This document shows, one piece after another, positions 1 to 11,045 of a stretch of 64,000 bases of DNA (within the stretch, counting starts at the first letter, position 1; the number at the start of each line of letters is the position of its first letter). Position numbers and translations under genes: made by a program. The stretch spans positions 310,001-374,000 of the forward strand of contig MU008163.1 of NCBI GenBank assembly GCA_010909165.1. Direction: 5' to 3'. A model generated the notes under the pieces. The model was not told where the DNA came from and made no database searches. It saw nothing but the letters and a program-made list of their open reading frames with translations. The DNA comes from Anthoceros angustus. Lineage: Eukaryota; Streptophyta; Anthocerotopsida; Anthocerotales; Anthocerotaceae.

Positions 1-184
1 GCTGTGGGCTTCGACCTCGTTGCTAGGATTTGAGGCAATTCTCCTGGCATAACCACCTGCAAGGCTTCCACAACGTTGATTGGGTTCCAGCCAGTTTTGA
101 TTGGCTCTGAGACTAGTGGGTGTCTTGGTTTCACGCGGGCATCGGTGTAGGAAAGAATAGTACCTGCACTGTACAAATACTGCG

Positions 185-3100
185 TCAATGTCGATCCCCG
201 CAATTGCAAGATCCATTGACAAAGCGGTGGACACGATGTGCATCTCTGACGATGATCTCTCGATTCTCGAGATTTGACATGATCTTCGTACTACTATGGC
301 AGTCGTTGCACATCCGAAGGTTTTTTGTTACCAGCAAAGTGGCGCCATCCGGAGTATTTAGCAAGCCATACGCCAATGCCAGTTTCTCAGCATGTCCACA
401 CAAGGCATCTTCCTTCTCCTGTTCCGACACTGGCTTCAGCACCAAGGCCGTTTGTGGCACGTGGCCACCTTCCTCCTTCAACCTCGTGTTCACGCTCCGC
501 ACCTTTGATGAGATATCAACCCTGCCTTCTCCCACGGTGAACTCGTGCACTTTGTTGTTCACTTCGATGCCGGCCTTGGCAGGCTTTTTCCGAGCACCTG
601 CAGACTTTCTCATGCTTTCTATCCGATCTACGTCTGTCCTCCTGCCTGCGCTCGCATATATGTTGGCCAAGAGCACGTAGGAACTTGCATGCTCAGGTTC
701 CAATTCTACAAGACGGTCGAAACATCGCCTTCCACGGTCTACGTCTCCATGGTTCTTGCAAGCACTGAGCAAAGATTTCCAGGCCACAAAGTCGTTCTCA
801 AACCTTGTAGATAGGATCATATCTTCAGCCTCTGCGAGATGGCCTGATCTTGCGATTAGGTCAACCATGCAGCTATGGTGCTGATCAGTTGGAACAATGC
901 CATACGTGTCCACCATCGTTCTGAAATATTGCCTGCCTTCAGAGACCAGGCCTGCATGGCTGCATGCCACAAGCAGGCAGATGAAGCTGGTGGCATCTGG
1001 CTGTACACCTTGGTGAAGCATCTCTTCAAAACATTCCATGGCCATTTGCCCGTCACCGTGTTCTGCATAGCCATTGAGCAGGGCACTCCATGTTACCACA
1101 TCTCTTGCTGGCAATCTGTCGAATACCCTTCTGGCGTCCCCCATACTTCCACATTTTGCGTACATGTTCACCAGGGAGTTGCCGACTTGCACGTCTGCAA
1201 GGAGACCCATTTCCTCTATTTGCACATGAAGTCCCTTTCCTTGATGCAGGGCGCCCAAAGTTGCACACGCTTGAAGGAGGCACACAAATGTGACATGGTT
1301 AGCTGGAGTCATGCCCTCTAGCTGCATAGCTGCATAAAGATCCAGTGCTTCCTGCCCCATTCCCTGCTGGGAGTATCCTGCGATCATGGCAGTCCATGTA
1401 ACCACGTCTTTCTTCGTCAGGTTGTCAAAGATGCTGCGAGCATCCTTCAAGCTCCCGCATTTTGCATACATGTCAACCAGGCTGCTGCCAACAGATACAT
1501 CAGCTTCCAGACCACCTGCACGAATCTGCGCGTGAACCTGCTTCCCCTGATGCAGCCGTCCCACAGTGGCGCATGCTTCAAGGAGGGACACAAAAGTAGT
1601 TTGATTGGCCGGAGTCAAGCCATCTGCTTGCATGGTGTCGTACAGATCAAGAGCTTCTTGACCGAGCCCTCGCTGAGCATATCCTGCAATGATCGTATTC
1701 CATGTCACAATATCTCTTGTGCGTAAACCATTAAACACTCTCCGAGCATCCTCCAAGCTACCACATTTCAAATACATTTCAACGAGACAGTTACCAACAA
1801 GTAAATCTCCTTCCAGCCCTCGTTGTTTAACCTGTGTATGAAGGCCCTTGCCCAGGTGCAGAGATTTTAAACTACCGCATGCTTTCAGGAGATAAAGAAA
1901 CGTGACACGATCAGGTGGAGTCATGCCCTCTTGTTGCATGGTACTATACAGAGCAAGGGCTTCCTGTCCAAGCCCATTCTGAGAATATCCTGCAATCATA
2001 GAAGTCCACGTGACCACATTTCTAATGGACATACTGTCAAACACACTTCGAGCTTTCTCCACGCTCCCACATTTGGCATACATCTCCACCAGGCAGCTCC
2101 CAATCAACGGACCAGTTTCCAGTCCCCTTCCACGAATCTGCTCATGTAGCTCCTTTCCCTCAAGAACAGCTTCGATGCCGATGCTCGCACAGGCTTGAAG
2201 CAGGCAGACAAACGTCACTTCACTGGCAGTGACGCCCTCCTCCTTCATCCTTGCATACATGGCGAGTGCATCATGACTCAGCCCCTGCTGCGTATATCCA
2301 GCTATCATGGTGTTCCACGTCACCACATCTCTTGTGGGCAATCCGTCAAATACCCTGCGTGCAGTTTCCAAGCTCCCACACTTTGCATACATGTCAACCA
2401 AGGAGTTTCCCACCAGCAGATCAGTTCCCATTCCCTTGTCCCGTATTCGCTCATGAACCTCCTGTCCTAGATGCAGTGCTCCCACACTACTACATGCTTG
2501 CAGGAGGCACATGAAAGTAGCCGGATTGGCTAAAGCAATTGCCTCTTCCTGCATGCTAGCATACAGGGCCAGGGCTTCTCCACCAAGCCCCTGCTGCGTA
2601 TAACCAGTGATAATGGTATTCCAGGTCACCACATCCCTTGTACCCAAGCTGTCAAATACACTGCGAGCATCATCCACTCTCCCACATTTCGCATACATGT
2701 TCACCAAGCTGTTGCCAACAACGACATCAGCCTGGACAGCACTGGCAACAATATCAGCATGCACCTCCTTGCCAGCAACCAGGTCCTCCGCACTTGCACA
2801 GGCTTTAAGGACTGCCGCGAACACATGATTATCTGCCTCCATACTTGAATCTCGCATCCGTCGATACAGCTCTACAGCCTTCCTGGGCTCTCCATGTCGA
2901 ACGTGGGCCAAAATCAAGCTGGCCCACATATAAGCATCTGGTGCAGTCACTTTGGTAAAGACATGCAATGCATCCTCCAGTTTCCCATGAAAGCCATACA
3001 TTCTGATGATGTGGTTCGCCAAGAATGGGCTTGACTGGTACCCACTTTTCTCAGCAAGAGCATGAACCCGCCTGCCTAGACCCAGGTCCTTCCGTGCCAT

Positions 3101-3649
3101 GCATCTTTTGAGAACACGATAATAGAGAGACTGGCTTACACAGCACCCTCTCTGTACTAGGAGATTTAAACCTTCAACAGCATCCCTCAATTCCCCCTCC
3201 TCACAACGTACATACAATGTCTGAACCATGGCATTCACTTCCGCATGTGCCTTGCAGCCATCTTGTGCTGTCCTTTCTCCAGCATCCCATCTGGCCAGCT
3301 GCAAATCCACCCACCCAGGTTTGTCACGGTTATCCAGCCACAGCGCCTCCTTGGACGTTTTGTGCCTGAAGTCGGGATGACTGGAGCTCCTCTTATCCGG
3401 CCTGTTGTCCCACCACATAGTAGGATCCTGGAAGAAATGCTGCCACAGAAGGTCCTGTCTGTCTGCCTGCACACTCCCCTCACTCCGAACAGCAGAAACC
3501 GTGCACACCACATACTTGCCATTCCTCGACCTCAACGGCGCAGAGGTGGGCTGCGATGCCTCGAGGCGTATCCACTGTTGATTCACCAGAGTCTCAGACT
3601 CGGGGACCGCCCACAAAAAGGCCTGGGAAAACTGAAATGGCAGCGCCAT
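185..3649 (-). CDS. PPR protein with N-terminal PDF motif and C-terminal DYW:KP (DRH-ending) domain
   Basis: Single-exon ORF of 1154 residues starting at an ATG (MALPFQF). Residues about 67-120 match the PDF motif of plant organellar OSB proteins (FFQDP..WWDNR, then HPDFRHKTSKEALWL). Residues about 170-960 are long P-L-S-type PPR triplets of about 100 residues (VNMYAKCG, DVVTWNTMIAGY). E1/E2 motifs follow, then a deaminase-like DYW domain from residue 1022. That domain begins KPAKAGIEV instead of a PG box, has the HAE zinc/catalytic site at 1086-1088 and CNDC at 1114-1117, and ends GDRH. By family knowledge, PLS-DYW proteins are organelle RNA editing factors, and the KP variants are linked to U-to-C editing. 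The reading frame is intact. A targeting peptide is not obvious. Confidence 0.93.
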   Translation of the reverse strand: MALPFQFSQAFLWAVPESETLVNQQWIRLEASQPTSAPLRSRNGKYVVCTVSAVRSEGSVQADRQDLLWQHFFQDPTMWWDNRPDKRSSSHPDFRHKTSKEALWLDNRDKPGWVDLQLARWDAGERTAQDGCKAHAEVNAMVQTLYVRCEEGELRDAVEGLNLLVQRGCCVSQSLYYRVLKRCMARKDLGLGRRVHALAEKSGYQSSPFLANHIIRMYGFHGKLEDALHVFTKVTAPDAYMWASLILAHVRHGEPRKAVELYRRMRDSSMEADNHVFAAVLKACASAEDLVAGKEVHADIVASAVQADVVVGNSLVNMYAKCGRVDDARSVFDSLGTRDVVTWNTIITGYTQQGLGGEALALYASMQEEAIALANPATFMCLLQACSSVGALHLGQEVHERIRDKGMGTDLLVGNSLVDMYAKCGSLETARRVFDGLPTRDVVTWNTMIAGYTQQGLSHDALAMYARMKEEGVTASEVTFVCLLQACASIGIEAVLEGKELHEQIRGRGLETGPLIGSCLVEMYAKCGSVEKARSVFDSMSIRNVVTWTSMIAGYSQNGLGQEALALYSTMQQEGMTPPDRVTFLYLLKACGSLKSLHLGKGLHTQVKQRGLEGDLLVGNCLVEMYLKCGSLEDARRVFNGLRTRDIVTWNTIIAGYAQRGLGQEALDLYDTMQADGLTPANQTTFVSLLEACATVGRLHQGKQVHAQIRAGGLEADVSVGSSLVDMYAKCGSLKDARSIFDNLTKKDVVTWTAMIAGYSQQGMGQEALDLYAAMQLEGMTPANHVTFVCLLQACATLGALHQGKGLHVQIEEMGLLADVQVGNSLVNMYAKCGSMGDARRVFDRLPARDVVTWSALLNGYAEHGDGQMAMECFEEMLHQGVQPDATSFICLLVACSHAGLVSEGRQYFRTMVDTYGIVPTDQHHSCMVDLIARSGHLAEAEDMILSTRFENDFVAWKSLLSACKNHGDVDRGRRCFDRLVELEPEHASSYVLLANIYASAGRRTDVDRIESMRKSAGARKKPAKAGIEVNNKVHEFTVGEGRVDISSKVRSVNTRLKEEGGHVPQTALVLKPVSEQEKEDALCGHAEKLALAYGLLNTPDGATLLVTKNLRMCNDCHSSTKIMSNLENREIIVRDAHRVHRFVNGSCNCGDRH
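3290..3451 (-). other. PDF motif fused to a PPR protein
   Basis: Residues 67-120 of the PPR protein contain, in order, LLWQHFFQDP, WWDNR, PDFRHK, EALWL and PGWVDLQL. This is the order and spacing of the PDF motif, which binds single-stranded DNA in OSB proteins. No clear OB-fold domain precedes it, although residues 25-55 could be a remnant. The motif is in the same uninterrupted frame as the PPR repeats. Confidence 0.8.
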
Positions 3650-3750
3650 TTCTTCCTATGGATTCATATCAGACACTCCTCTCCCAAATTCCACCGGCTC
3701 TACCGCCGCATTGCTGAGAATTGCAGGCGTCCAATCTCAAGGAAGTGAGC

Positions 3751-3934
3751 ACTGGAAGGCCGATTGTAATACAATGCCGGCGAACCACAAACCAAGACTG
3801 TGAAACCTTAGCCATGGACAAACGAAGTTCGTGAAACCGAAAACTTGAAGGCCGATCGTGAGACGATGCTGGCGATCCACAACCAAAGACTTCCAAACTT
3901 TAGCCAGGGACAAACGGAGATCATGACAAAGTAG
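3751..3934. repeat. Diverged tandem duplication, two units of about 92 bp
   Basis: Two adjacent units share GGAAGGCCGATTGTAATAC / TGAAGGCCGATCGTGAGAC and a common tail around AGCCATGGACAAACG. They sit in the 448-bp space between two PPR genes, so in the 5' flank of the first. No gene is visible in this spacer. Confidence 0.75.
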
Positions 3935-4097
3935 CCATGGAGTTGTGATATGAGAATGATCTGTGACAATCAGTCTCTGCCACGGAGCTGTGATTTGGTC
4001 GAAGATGCATGGCAAGCAACTGTGATTGCAAAGGACATTCAAGTTCCAGAGAACGTTCAGATGAGGCGAGAAATCAGAGTGCCTTGGGCGGAGTGTT

Positions 4098-6705
4098 TCA
4101 TTCATATTCATTTTGCGACAAGTATTCCAAGACTTGATAAAGCTTTTCGTGATGTGGGTGCCCACGGTTTCCTACTACAAACGCATGCACTTGATGCTCA
4201 TACTCGACCCAGCTTTGTCCAGGCTCCTTGCATGCGCCTGCTTGCTGTCTCAGCCACTCGATCTCCTTGGCAGACTCCGACATGCCAGCATGAGCATACA
4301 CGTTTGACATGAGCACATACGCAGAACTTTCTTTCGGTTGCAGGCGTACAGCATGTTCAAAGGCCAGTCTTCCCAGTACCACATTGCCGTGCTTTCGGCA
4401 GGCAGCAAGTAAGGACATCCACACTGGTAGAGTAGGTTCCTCTGGCATGTTTGATATGAAATGTTTTGCCTCCGTGAACAGTCCTGCACGGCCCAGAAGG
4501 TCGATCATGCTGCCGTAGTGCTCCATGGTTGCAGAGATACCATAAGTTCTGGTCATGCATTCGAAATACTCCAAGCCTTGTTCCACCATGCCAGCATGAC
4601 TGCATGCTGAGAGCAGTGAAGAAAATGTGACCCCGTCTGGGTTTAGGCCTTCAGCAAGCATCTCCTCAAAGCATGACATGCTTTTGTCGTATTGGCCCTG
4701 ATGGGCATAGCCTGCAATCAGTGCACTCCAAGACCACAAGTTATCATGGGGCAGGGAGTCCAACACATCGCGAGCATCCTGCATGCTTCCACACTTCCCG
4801 TATGCATGAACTAGAGCTGTTGCCACACTAGGACTGGGTTGAAGCCCACTTTGCACAATGTCGTGGTGGATTTGAGAGCATTTGCTGAGAGATCCTATGT
4901 TGCCACATGCCTCCAGAATGGCAACTATTGTTACATCATCTGCTCTCACACCTTCTGCCTGCATCTCAGCATATAGTTGCAATGCCTGTTCTTCTAGACC
5001 CTGCCCAGCAAATCCTGCAAGAATTATATTCCAAGATGTGACATCTCTCTGGCAGAGTTCTTGAAACACATGGTGTGCATCTGTAGGACTCCCGCACTTT
5101 ATGTAATGGCTGATAGCAGCGTTACCTACAAACACGTCCAATACAGAGCCCTTCGAACACGCTTCTGCTAGTATTGTCTTTCCCCGATAAAGACTCTCCA
5201 CTCTGATGGATTGCGCATTCACAGACATAAACTCTTCCTTCTCTGCAAGGCTGCTACATGCTTGAAACACAGTGGCAAACGTACAGTAATCACCACTCAG
5301 GCCATCAGCTTGCATCTGCACAGAAAGCTTCAGAGCTTCCTCTCCTTGCTGGTGTTGAGCATATCCTGCAAGCATTGTATTCCATGAAACTATGTCACGT
5401 CGGGGCAATCTGTCAAAGACATATCGTGCATCCCCTATGCTTCCACACTTTGCATATAGACTGACAAGTGAGTTAGAAACAAACAAGACAGACACATATC
5501 CCCTTTGAGCAGCTTCCGCATGCAAAGCTTTTGCCTTGGAAAGACCTTCCACTTTGATGGATTGCAGATCTAGGATGATGCTGTCCTCTTTTTCCGCAAC
5601 AGTACTACATGCTTGGAGGGCACAAGCAAATGTCCAATCATCTGGAGCAACATTTCTGTCCACCATTTCCCCATACAGTTGCAAAGCCATCCCCCCTTGC
5701 TGCTGCTGAGTGTATCCTGCTATCATAGCAGTCCATGAAACAACATCATGCTGACAAAATCTGAACACATGTTGCGCATCCACCATGCTCCCACACTTTG
5801 CATACATAGTAATGAGACCCGTACAAACAAACAGATCCGACTCATAACCCCTCCAAACTGCTTCTGCGTGGATTGCCCTCCCCTTACACAGCGAGTCCAC
5901 TTTGATGGGCTGCTCATCCAGAATGACACTTTCTTCTTCTTCTGCAAGGCTACTACATGCTTGGAGCACGCTGACAAAAGTCCGATGGTTCGGACTCACT
6001 CCCTCCTCCTGCATCTGCACATAGAACTGCAAAACCTTATGCCCTTGCTTGTGCAGGGCATATCCGGCAAGCATGGCATTCCAGGAAACTACATCTCGGT
6101 GCGAAAATCGGTCAAACACATACCCCGCATCAGCTATGCTTCCACACTTGGCATACATGTCAACCAGAGATGTGCCCACAAACACATCACTCTCACACCC
6201 ACGAATGACGACATCAGCATGGATTCGCTTGCCCTCTCCCAGATCTCCTAAGCTGCCACAGGCTTTCAGCAAGCTCACAAGTATGTAAGTGTTTGGCTGC
6301 ACACCTTCCTCTTGCATCTGCCGGTACCTTCTCAGCGCCTCCTGCCATTGCCCCACCTTAGTGCACCCTGAGATGATGGCTGTCCAAGTGAAAACAGTTC
6401 GGTGCGACAATCTGTCAAACATGCGTACCCCGTCTACAAAGCCCCCACACTTCACCAAAGTGTAGACAACATATTCACCCAAATACCTGTTTGACTCCAG
6501 CCCATTTTTGGTCAGATGATCATGCACCCGCTTGGCCTGAGCCAGTGACTTTCTCTTGGTGCATGACTGCAACAGTTTCTTATACATCTGTACTGAATCC
6601 GCTGCATCCACGGCACCTCGCTGATCCATCTGGAGCAGTGCCTCTTCCACCCTTCCATCCTCACACAGACTATTCAACAACTCTGATTCGGGCTCCTTCT
6701 GCTTC
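4098..6705 (-). CDS. E+-type PPR protein (main exon)
   Basis: Open frame of about 860 residues made of PPR repeats (SLVDMYAKCGS, DVVSWNAMLAGY), followed by E1/E2 motifs and a PG box (KEPGQSWVEY). It ends about 30 residues later, so no DYW deaminase is present. Such E+ proteins are known to specify organelle editing sites and to recruit a deaminase partner. The frame is open upstream to a stop near 6738 without an ATG. A strong splice acceptor (CTCTGCGTGCAG) at 6706 suggests a 5' exon upstream; the first in-frame ATG is at 6629, inside the conserved LCEDGRVEEAL region. Three repeats carry an extra stretch of about 17 residues (around residues 247-263, 361-378 and 480-497). Confidence 0.9.
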
Positions 6706-7175
6706 CTGCACGCAGAGAAAGAGCAATCCCAACCTCGTCATTTCTGCTTTCAGCCCAATCAGTCAAGTCACAAACACTCCAGCTCTGCACCACCTCGCTT
6801 CTCAACCTCAGGGACGTTTTGTTGGGTTGCTGGATGCTATTACCGTGTCAGGAATCTCGGAGTCGGGCCATACAGCATTCTTGACCCAACTCCCACTTGC
6901 ATCTGCACATCCAGTCTGCTGCACACCTTACAGCCCAGCGACGGAAGGACCCATGCCTGATGCTGCACCCACATAGGTTCCTGCCTGGAGTGTAAGGAAG
7001 TTGGAACATCCCCAAATTCAGACCACAGCTTGGGTCGGAATGGAAGTTCGTGTAGCGTGGTTTTACTGTTCCTGCTCGAAATAGACGCCGGTTTCGTAGA
7101 ACAATCTCCTCAAAGCAAGGCCCTAACGTCTGCAGGCTAAGATGGCGGAGCGGCAAGTGGAGAGCAGAGGCAGGA
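6706..7175. promoter_or_regulatory. Divergent intergenic region
   Basis: About 470 bp between the minus-strand PPR gene and the plus-strand hydrolase gene. It must hold the promoters of both and probably the unseen first exon of the PPR gene. A minus-strand ORF (7156-6848) has no recognisable domain. I see no clear TATA box. Confidence 0.4.
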
Positions 7176-8676
7176 ATGGCCCCTCACGGCTACGGCTACG
7201 GCAGGTCAGCAGGCGGCAGAGCAGGAGGCTCCAGCCATGGCGACACCGACTCATTTCCATTTGTGATGCCATCCGCGTGGACCGCAGCTCTGGCAACGGT
7301 AGGCGTGGTTTCAGCGTTCGGAGGCGTTCTCTGGTTCGTGCGGAGGAGGCAGCGCAGGCGAGCAGTGCGATCTCTCTCCCGCAAGCTCTCCAACTGCGCA
7401 ATCGATGAGGAAGAATGCGAGCTGGAGCTGGTGAAGCAGGGCTCTGGATCTCCCGGCCTTCCTCCCTTGCTCCTCGTCCATGGCGGGTACGTCCAGATTC
7501 TTTCTACCTTCTGCCAGGACCTGCCAGGAGATTGCTCTAACATCTCTGGTCACGGACTGACTGATGTTCAGTACATATATCAAAAGTCCTGTAGGCAGGG
7601 CTGAGCTCGAATGTACTGATGACATTGTGGGTGCAAATGGATGCAGCTACCACGGGGCATGGTGCTGGCAGGAGCACTTGATGGGATGGCTTGCTGAGAG
7701 AGGATGGGCATGCTATGCGGTGAGCTACAGATTCACATACAGTACGGACTTTGCAAGGCCGTTCCTGCCTCCTAGGCTGTTCTTGCACATCCCCGTGCTT
7801 CGCCATGGTTTGTCAGTGGCTTGAGCTTCTGTTCACTGTTCTCCTCACAGGTGAATCTTCCAGGGCGAGGTCAGAGTACGGGGTTCATGCCTACAGTCAC
7901 ACTGAGCCAGTGTGTTCAAGGACTGAATTCTGCTGTCAACAAGATTGCAAAGGACAACCCAGGGAGTCGTCCCCCAATTCTAATAGGCCACTCTGCCGGA
8001 GGTGGAGTTGTACAAGCAGTTGTGGCAGGAAGGCAGGTCCTACCCAAGTCTCGCCGATGGTGGTCTGTGCGCACAGAGACTGAGGTGCCAGCTGTAACAG
8101 CCATAGCTTTGATGGCTTCTTTTCCACCTTTTGGAGGGGGCCCTGCTCTGGTTAGATGGGCATGGAGGAAGAAGGTGGCATTTCTTGTGGGGCTTCTCAC
8201 TTGGAATCTCAAGACTTTGCTTGGCACACCTGCTCTGTTCAAGGAGGTTGGTTTGATCATCACAACGTGCAGCTTAGACGTTTGTCCATGAGCCATCTAG
8301 ATTACAAAAGGTTCACTGACCTGTTCTGCTCTGCACCTGGGTCCAGATGATGCTCTCAGATGATTTCTCTGACGCCGATGAGGTTGCACGGCTACATTCA
8401 TACCTGGAACCTCAGGAATCCTGTCTGCTGCCAATGGGTATGGCCTCGCGTTTTGCCTTTCCACAGAAGTTGAGAGAGGAGGACGTGGCATTGCCTCCAG
8501 CCTTCGTGCTTGGCGGCCTCAGTGATGCCATCTTTACGCCAGAGGAGATCCACAGAACAGCTGAGGAGTGGGGCACACAGGCCTATCTCATCAAAGGTTT
8601 GGCCCATGATGTGATGCTGGATGACCGTTGGGAGAAAGCTGTGACCTTGCTGGATGCCTGGATGAGGAGTGTGTAG
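7176..8676 (+). CDS. Alpha/beta hydrolase with N-terminal membrane segment, four exons
   Basis: Exons deduced at 7176-7486, 7647-7719, 7851-8246 and 8347-8676, each junction GT-AG and frame-restoring. Joining them recreates the fold: LLLVHGGYHGAWCW (oxyanion HG), then GWACYAVNLPGRGQS, then nucleophile elbow GHSAGG, then LGGLSDAIF (acid) and KGLAHDVML (histidine), so the catalytic triad is complete. Residues about 33-55 (AWTAALATVGVV...) form a likely membrane helix followed by an Arg-rich stretch. The substrate cannot be told from sequence; lipase, esterase or thioesterase activity are possible. Only 97 bp separate its stop from the convergent PPR gene. Confidence 0.85.
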
Positions 8677-8773
8677 AGTAGCCTCCAAGCAGGCATCCTG
8701 TAAATACGGCCTTGGCCAGTTCTTGCTGTTCATCATTCCATTCATGTTGTTGCTGCTGACGGAACTTGTGCCG

Positions 8774-10732
8774 CTACGCTGGTACACCCAGGAGGGAATC
8801 AAGCTCTTGCAACACCTCATATACCTTCAGAATTTCTTTGTGCCTGTTGTCTTCTACCATGAACATATGTACCTCCTGGTTATGATTTATCCATGTCTGA
8901 CCAGGCTGCTTTCTTGCACCTGCTTGTCTTCTCATCTCGTCGACCTCCTTAGCACTGCTCAGCATTCCAGCCTGAGCGTAGATGTGTGACAACATGACAT
9001 ATGCGGCACTCTGACCAGGATCTATCTGAATCAAGCAGTCGAAGGCATGTCTACCAAGCTTTACCTTGCCATATTTCCGGCAGGCTCCCAACAAGGACAT
9101 CCAAACGGACAGACCAGGCTCCAGTGGCATTTGCATCATGAAGTCTTTCACCATGTCGAACAACCCTGCTCGGCCAAGCAAATCTACCACACAAGCATAG
9201 TGCTCGCTAGACGCAGGTATGGCATGTTCTCTGGTCATGGACTCAAAATACCCAAGGCCCTTGCTCACCATGCCGGCATGGCTGCATGCGGAGAGAAGTG
9301 ACACAAATGTGACTCCATCAGGCTGAATTTCTGCTTCTACCATTGCAGCAAAGCATTGGAACACCATCTCAAATTCCCCTTCCCGGGCATATCCTCCAAT
9401 CAGAGCATTCCAGAGGATCAAATCTGGGTTCCGCGACCTGTCGAACACCTGACGAGCATCCACCATGCTCCCACATTTGCCATATGCGTGAATAAGGGCG
9501 GATGTGACAGGAATGCTCTGCTCGAACCCGTGGGCAATAACATCATGGTCGATACGATTACAGGTGTTCAGAGCTCCCAAACTGCTGCATATTCTGAGGA
9601 TGCTCAAAAAAGTAGCCTCTGTTGGTCTCATGCCTTCTGCTTGCATCCGAATGTAGAGCTGCAGAGCCTCCTCGCCCAACTCTTGCTGAGCGTACCCTGC
9701 AATTATCGAATTCCATGAGACCACACCCACATGAGGTAATGAATTAAACACATCCCTTGCATCAAGAATGCTCCCACAGGTGGAGTACATTTTGATGAGA
9801 GTGCTACCAACGAATGAGTCGGATTCATGCCCGCTCAGCAGAACTTCAGCATGTATAGCCTTGCCCTTCCGCAGTGAGTCTACTTTCACTGCTTGCCCGT
9901 CTAGAATGATGCTTGCTTCCCGGGCTGCCACACTGCCACAGGCTTTGATTACACTCACGAATGTCCGATCATTTGGCCTGATACCTCTCTCCTGCATGAC
10001 AACATACAGCTCCAAAGCCTTCTCACCCTCCTCCTGCTCAACATATCCTCCAAGCATGGCATTCCATGACACCATATTGGGATCAGCCAAAGTATCAAAC
10101 ACAAGCCGAGCATCCCCGATGCTCCCACAGCTAGCAAACATATGGATGAGACTACTGCCCACAAACACATTCTTTTGAAAACCTCTTCGGACAGCTTCCC
10201 CCTGAATACCCTTCACCTTCTGCAATGCCTTCACTTTAAGAGCTCGCCCATCCACCACAGTCGTTGCTTCTCTGCTGGCAAGCCTGCTGCACGCTTTCAG
10301 CACACTGACAAAAGTACGATCGTTCGGTGAAACACCAAGATTCTGCATCTCAGCATACAGCTTAAGAGCTTCCTCCTCTTGCGTCTGCCCAGTATATCCC
10401 GAAATCATGGCATTCCATGACACCACAGAGCGCCTGGACATGGTATCAAACACATTCCGTGCATCTGCAACGCTCCCACACTTGGAATACATGCTGATTA
10501 GACTATTCCCTATGCAGACATCAGACTCCCACCTATCCCGAACAATGTCAGCATGCACTCTCCTCCCCTCTTTCAGATCTGCTACGCTGCTGCAGCCTTC
10601 CAGCAGCCTCAGAAACCTCTGCTTCTTCCCCTCCACACACTGTCCTTTCATCTGCTCATAGGTCGTCTCCTTCTCCTGCCCTTGCCTGCCCATCCCACAG
10701 GCTGACATAACCAAACAATGCTTCAAATACAT
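8774..10732 (-). CDS. E+-type PPR protein
   Basis: Intronless ORF of 652 residues with an ATG directly after an in-frame TGA. PPR repeats (SLISMYSKCGS, SVVSWNAMISGY) are followed by E1/E2 motifs and a PG box (KQPGQTWIN), then it stops without a DYW deaminase. Likely an organellar C/U editing specificity factor acting with a partner. Two repeats contain the extra segment seen in its neighbours (residues about 153-169 and 271-287, e.g. ILDGQAVKVDSL). It is shorter than the other PPR genes here. The start may be one exon further upstream, because the first residues do not look like a transit peptide. Confidence 0.9.
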   Translation of the reverse strand: MYLKHCLVMSACGMGRQGQEKETTYEQMKGQCVEGKKQRFLRLLEGCSSVADLKEGRRVHADIVRDRWESDVCIGNSLISMYSKCGSVADARNVFDTMSRRSVVSWNAMISGYTGQTQEEEALKLYAEMQNLGVSPNDRTFVSVLKACSRLASREATTVVDGRALKVKALQKVKGIQGEAVRRGFQKNVFVGSSLIHMFASCGSIGDARLVFDTLADPNMVSWNAMLGGYVEQEEGEKALELYVVMQERGIRPNDRTFVSVIKACGSVAAREASIILDGQAVKVDSLRKGKAIHAEVLLSGHESDSFVGSTLIKMYSTCGSILDARDVFNSLPHVGVVSWNSIIAGYAQQELGEEALQLYIRMQAEGMRPTEATFLSILRICSSLGALNTCNRIDHDVIAHGFEQSIPVTSALIHAYGKCGSMVDARQVFDRSRNPDLILWNALIGGYAREGEFEMVFQCFAAMVEAEIQPDGVTFVSLLSACSHAGMVSKGLGYFESMTREHAIPASSEHYACVVDLLGRAGLFDMVKDFMMQMPLEPGLSVWMSLLGACRKYGKVKLGRHAFDCLIQIDPGQSAAYVMLSHIYAQAGMLSSAKEVDEMRRQAGARKQPGQTWINHNQEVHMFMVEDNRHKEILKVYEVLQELDSLLGVPA

Positions 10733-11045
10733 CTGTCAAACGTTGGGCTATACAAAGCTGGACATGGGTCCACTCAACCGGATCATCAACAGCCCACAGA
10801 TATGTTATCAGAATCACCTTCACCCTCTCCCCGGTAAATCTCTCACGGTCTCCAGCACATGCAATGCTTTTCACTTCAGGTCGTGACAGGATGACGTGGG
10901 TGTGGTTGTGGCAACAGGAGCTACTACAAGCAAGCAATCTGGCCCTGTTGTTCCACGTCGGGGTTTGACGTCCAGACCATGGACGATCGTATTTAACTGT
11001 CAGACGAGCAGCAGCTTTGCCAGACCAAAAGTCGCAGGCCGCAGA
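10733..11045. promoter_or_regulatory. Divergent intergenic region, PPR gene / NUDX19
   Basis: 313 bp between the starts of two divergent genes. A minus-strand open frame (10937-10656) overlaps it, but I recognise no domain in it; it could be a 5' exon of the PPR gene. Upstream of the Nudix ATG the frame is open back to a GTG at 10896, with no ATG. Confidence 0.4.

Noticed and set aside
875-2828. Many plus-strand ORFs opposite the first PPR gene
   Set aside because: They are antisense shadows of the repetitive PPR coding strand; the minus-strand frame has the domain sequence.
7123-7401. Minus-strand Arg/Leu-rich ORF over the hydrolase first exon
   Set aside because: The plus-strand frame gives the hydrolase core with consistent splice sites.
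10896-11045. N-terminal extension of the Nudix protein
   Set aside because: The frame is open but begins at GTG, not a plausible plant start; the first ATG is at 11046.
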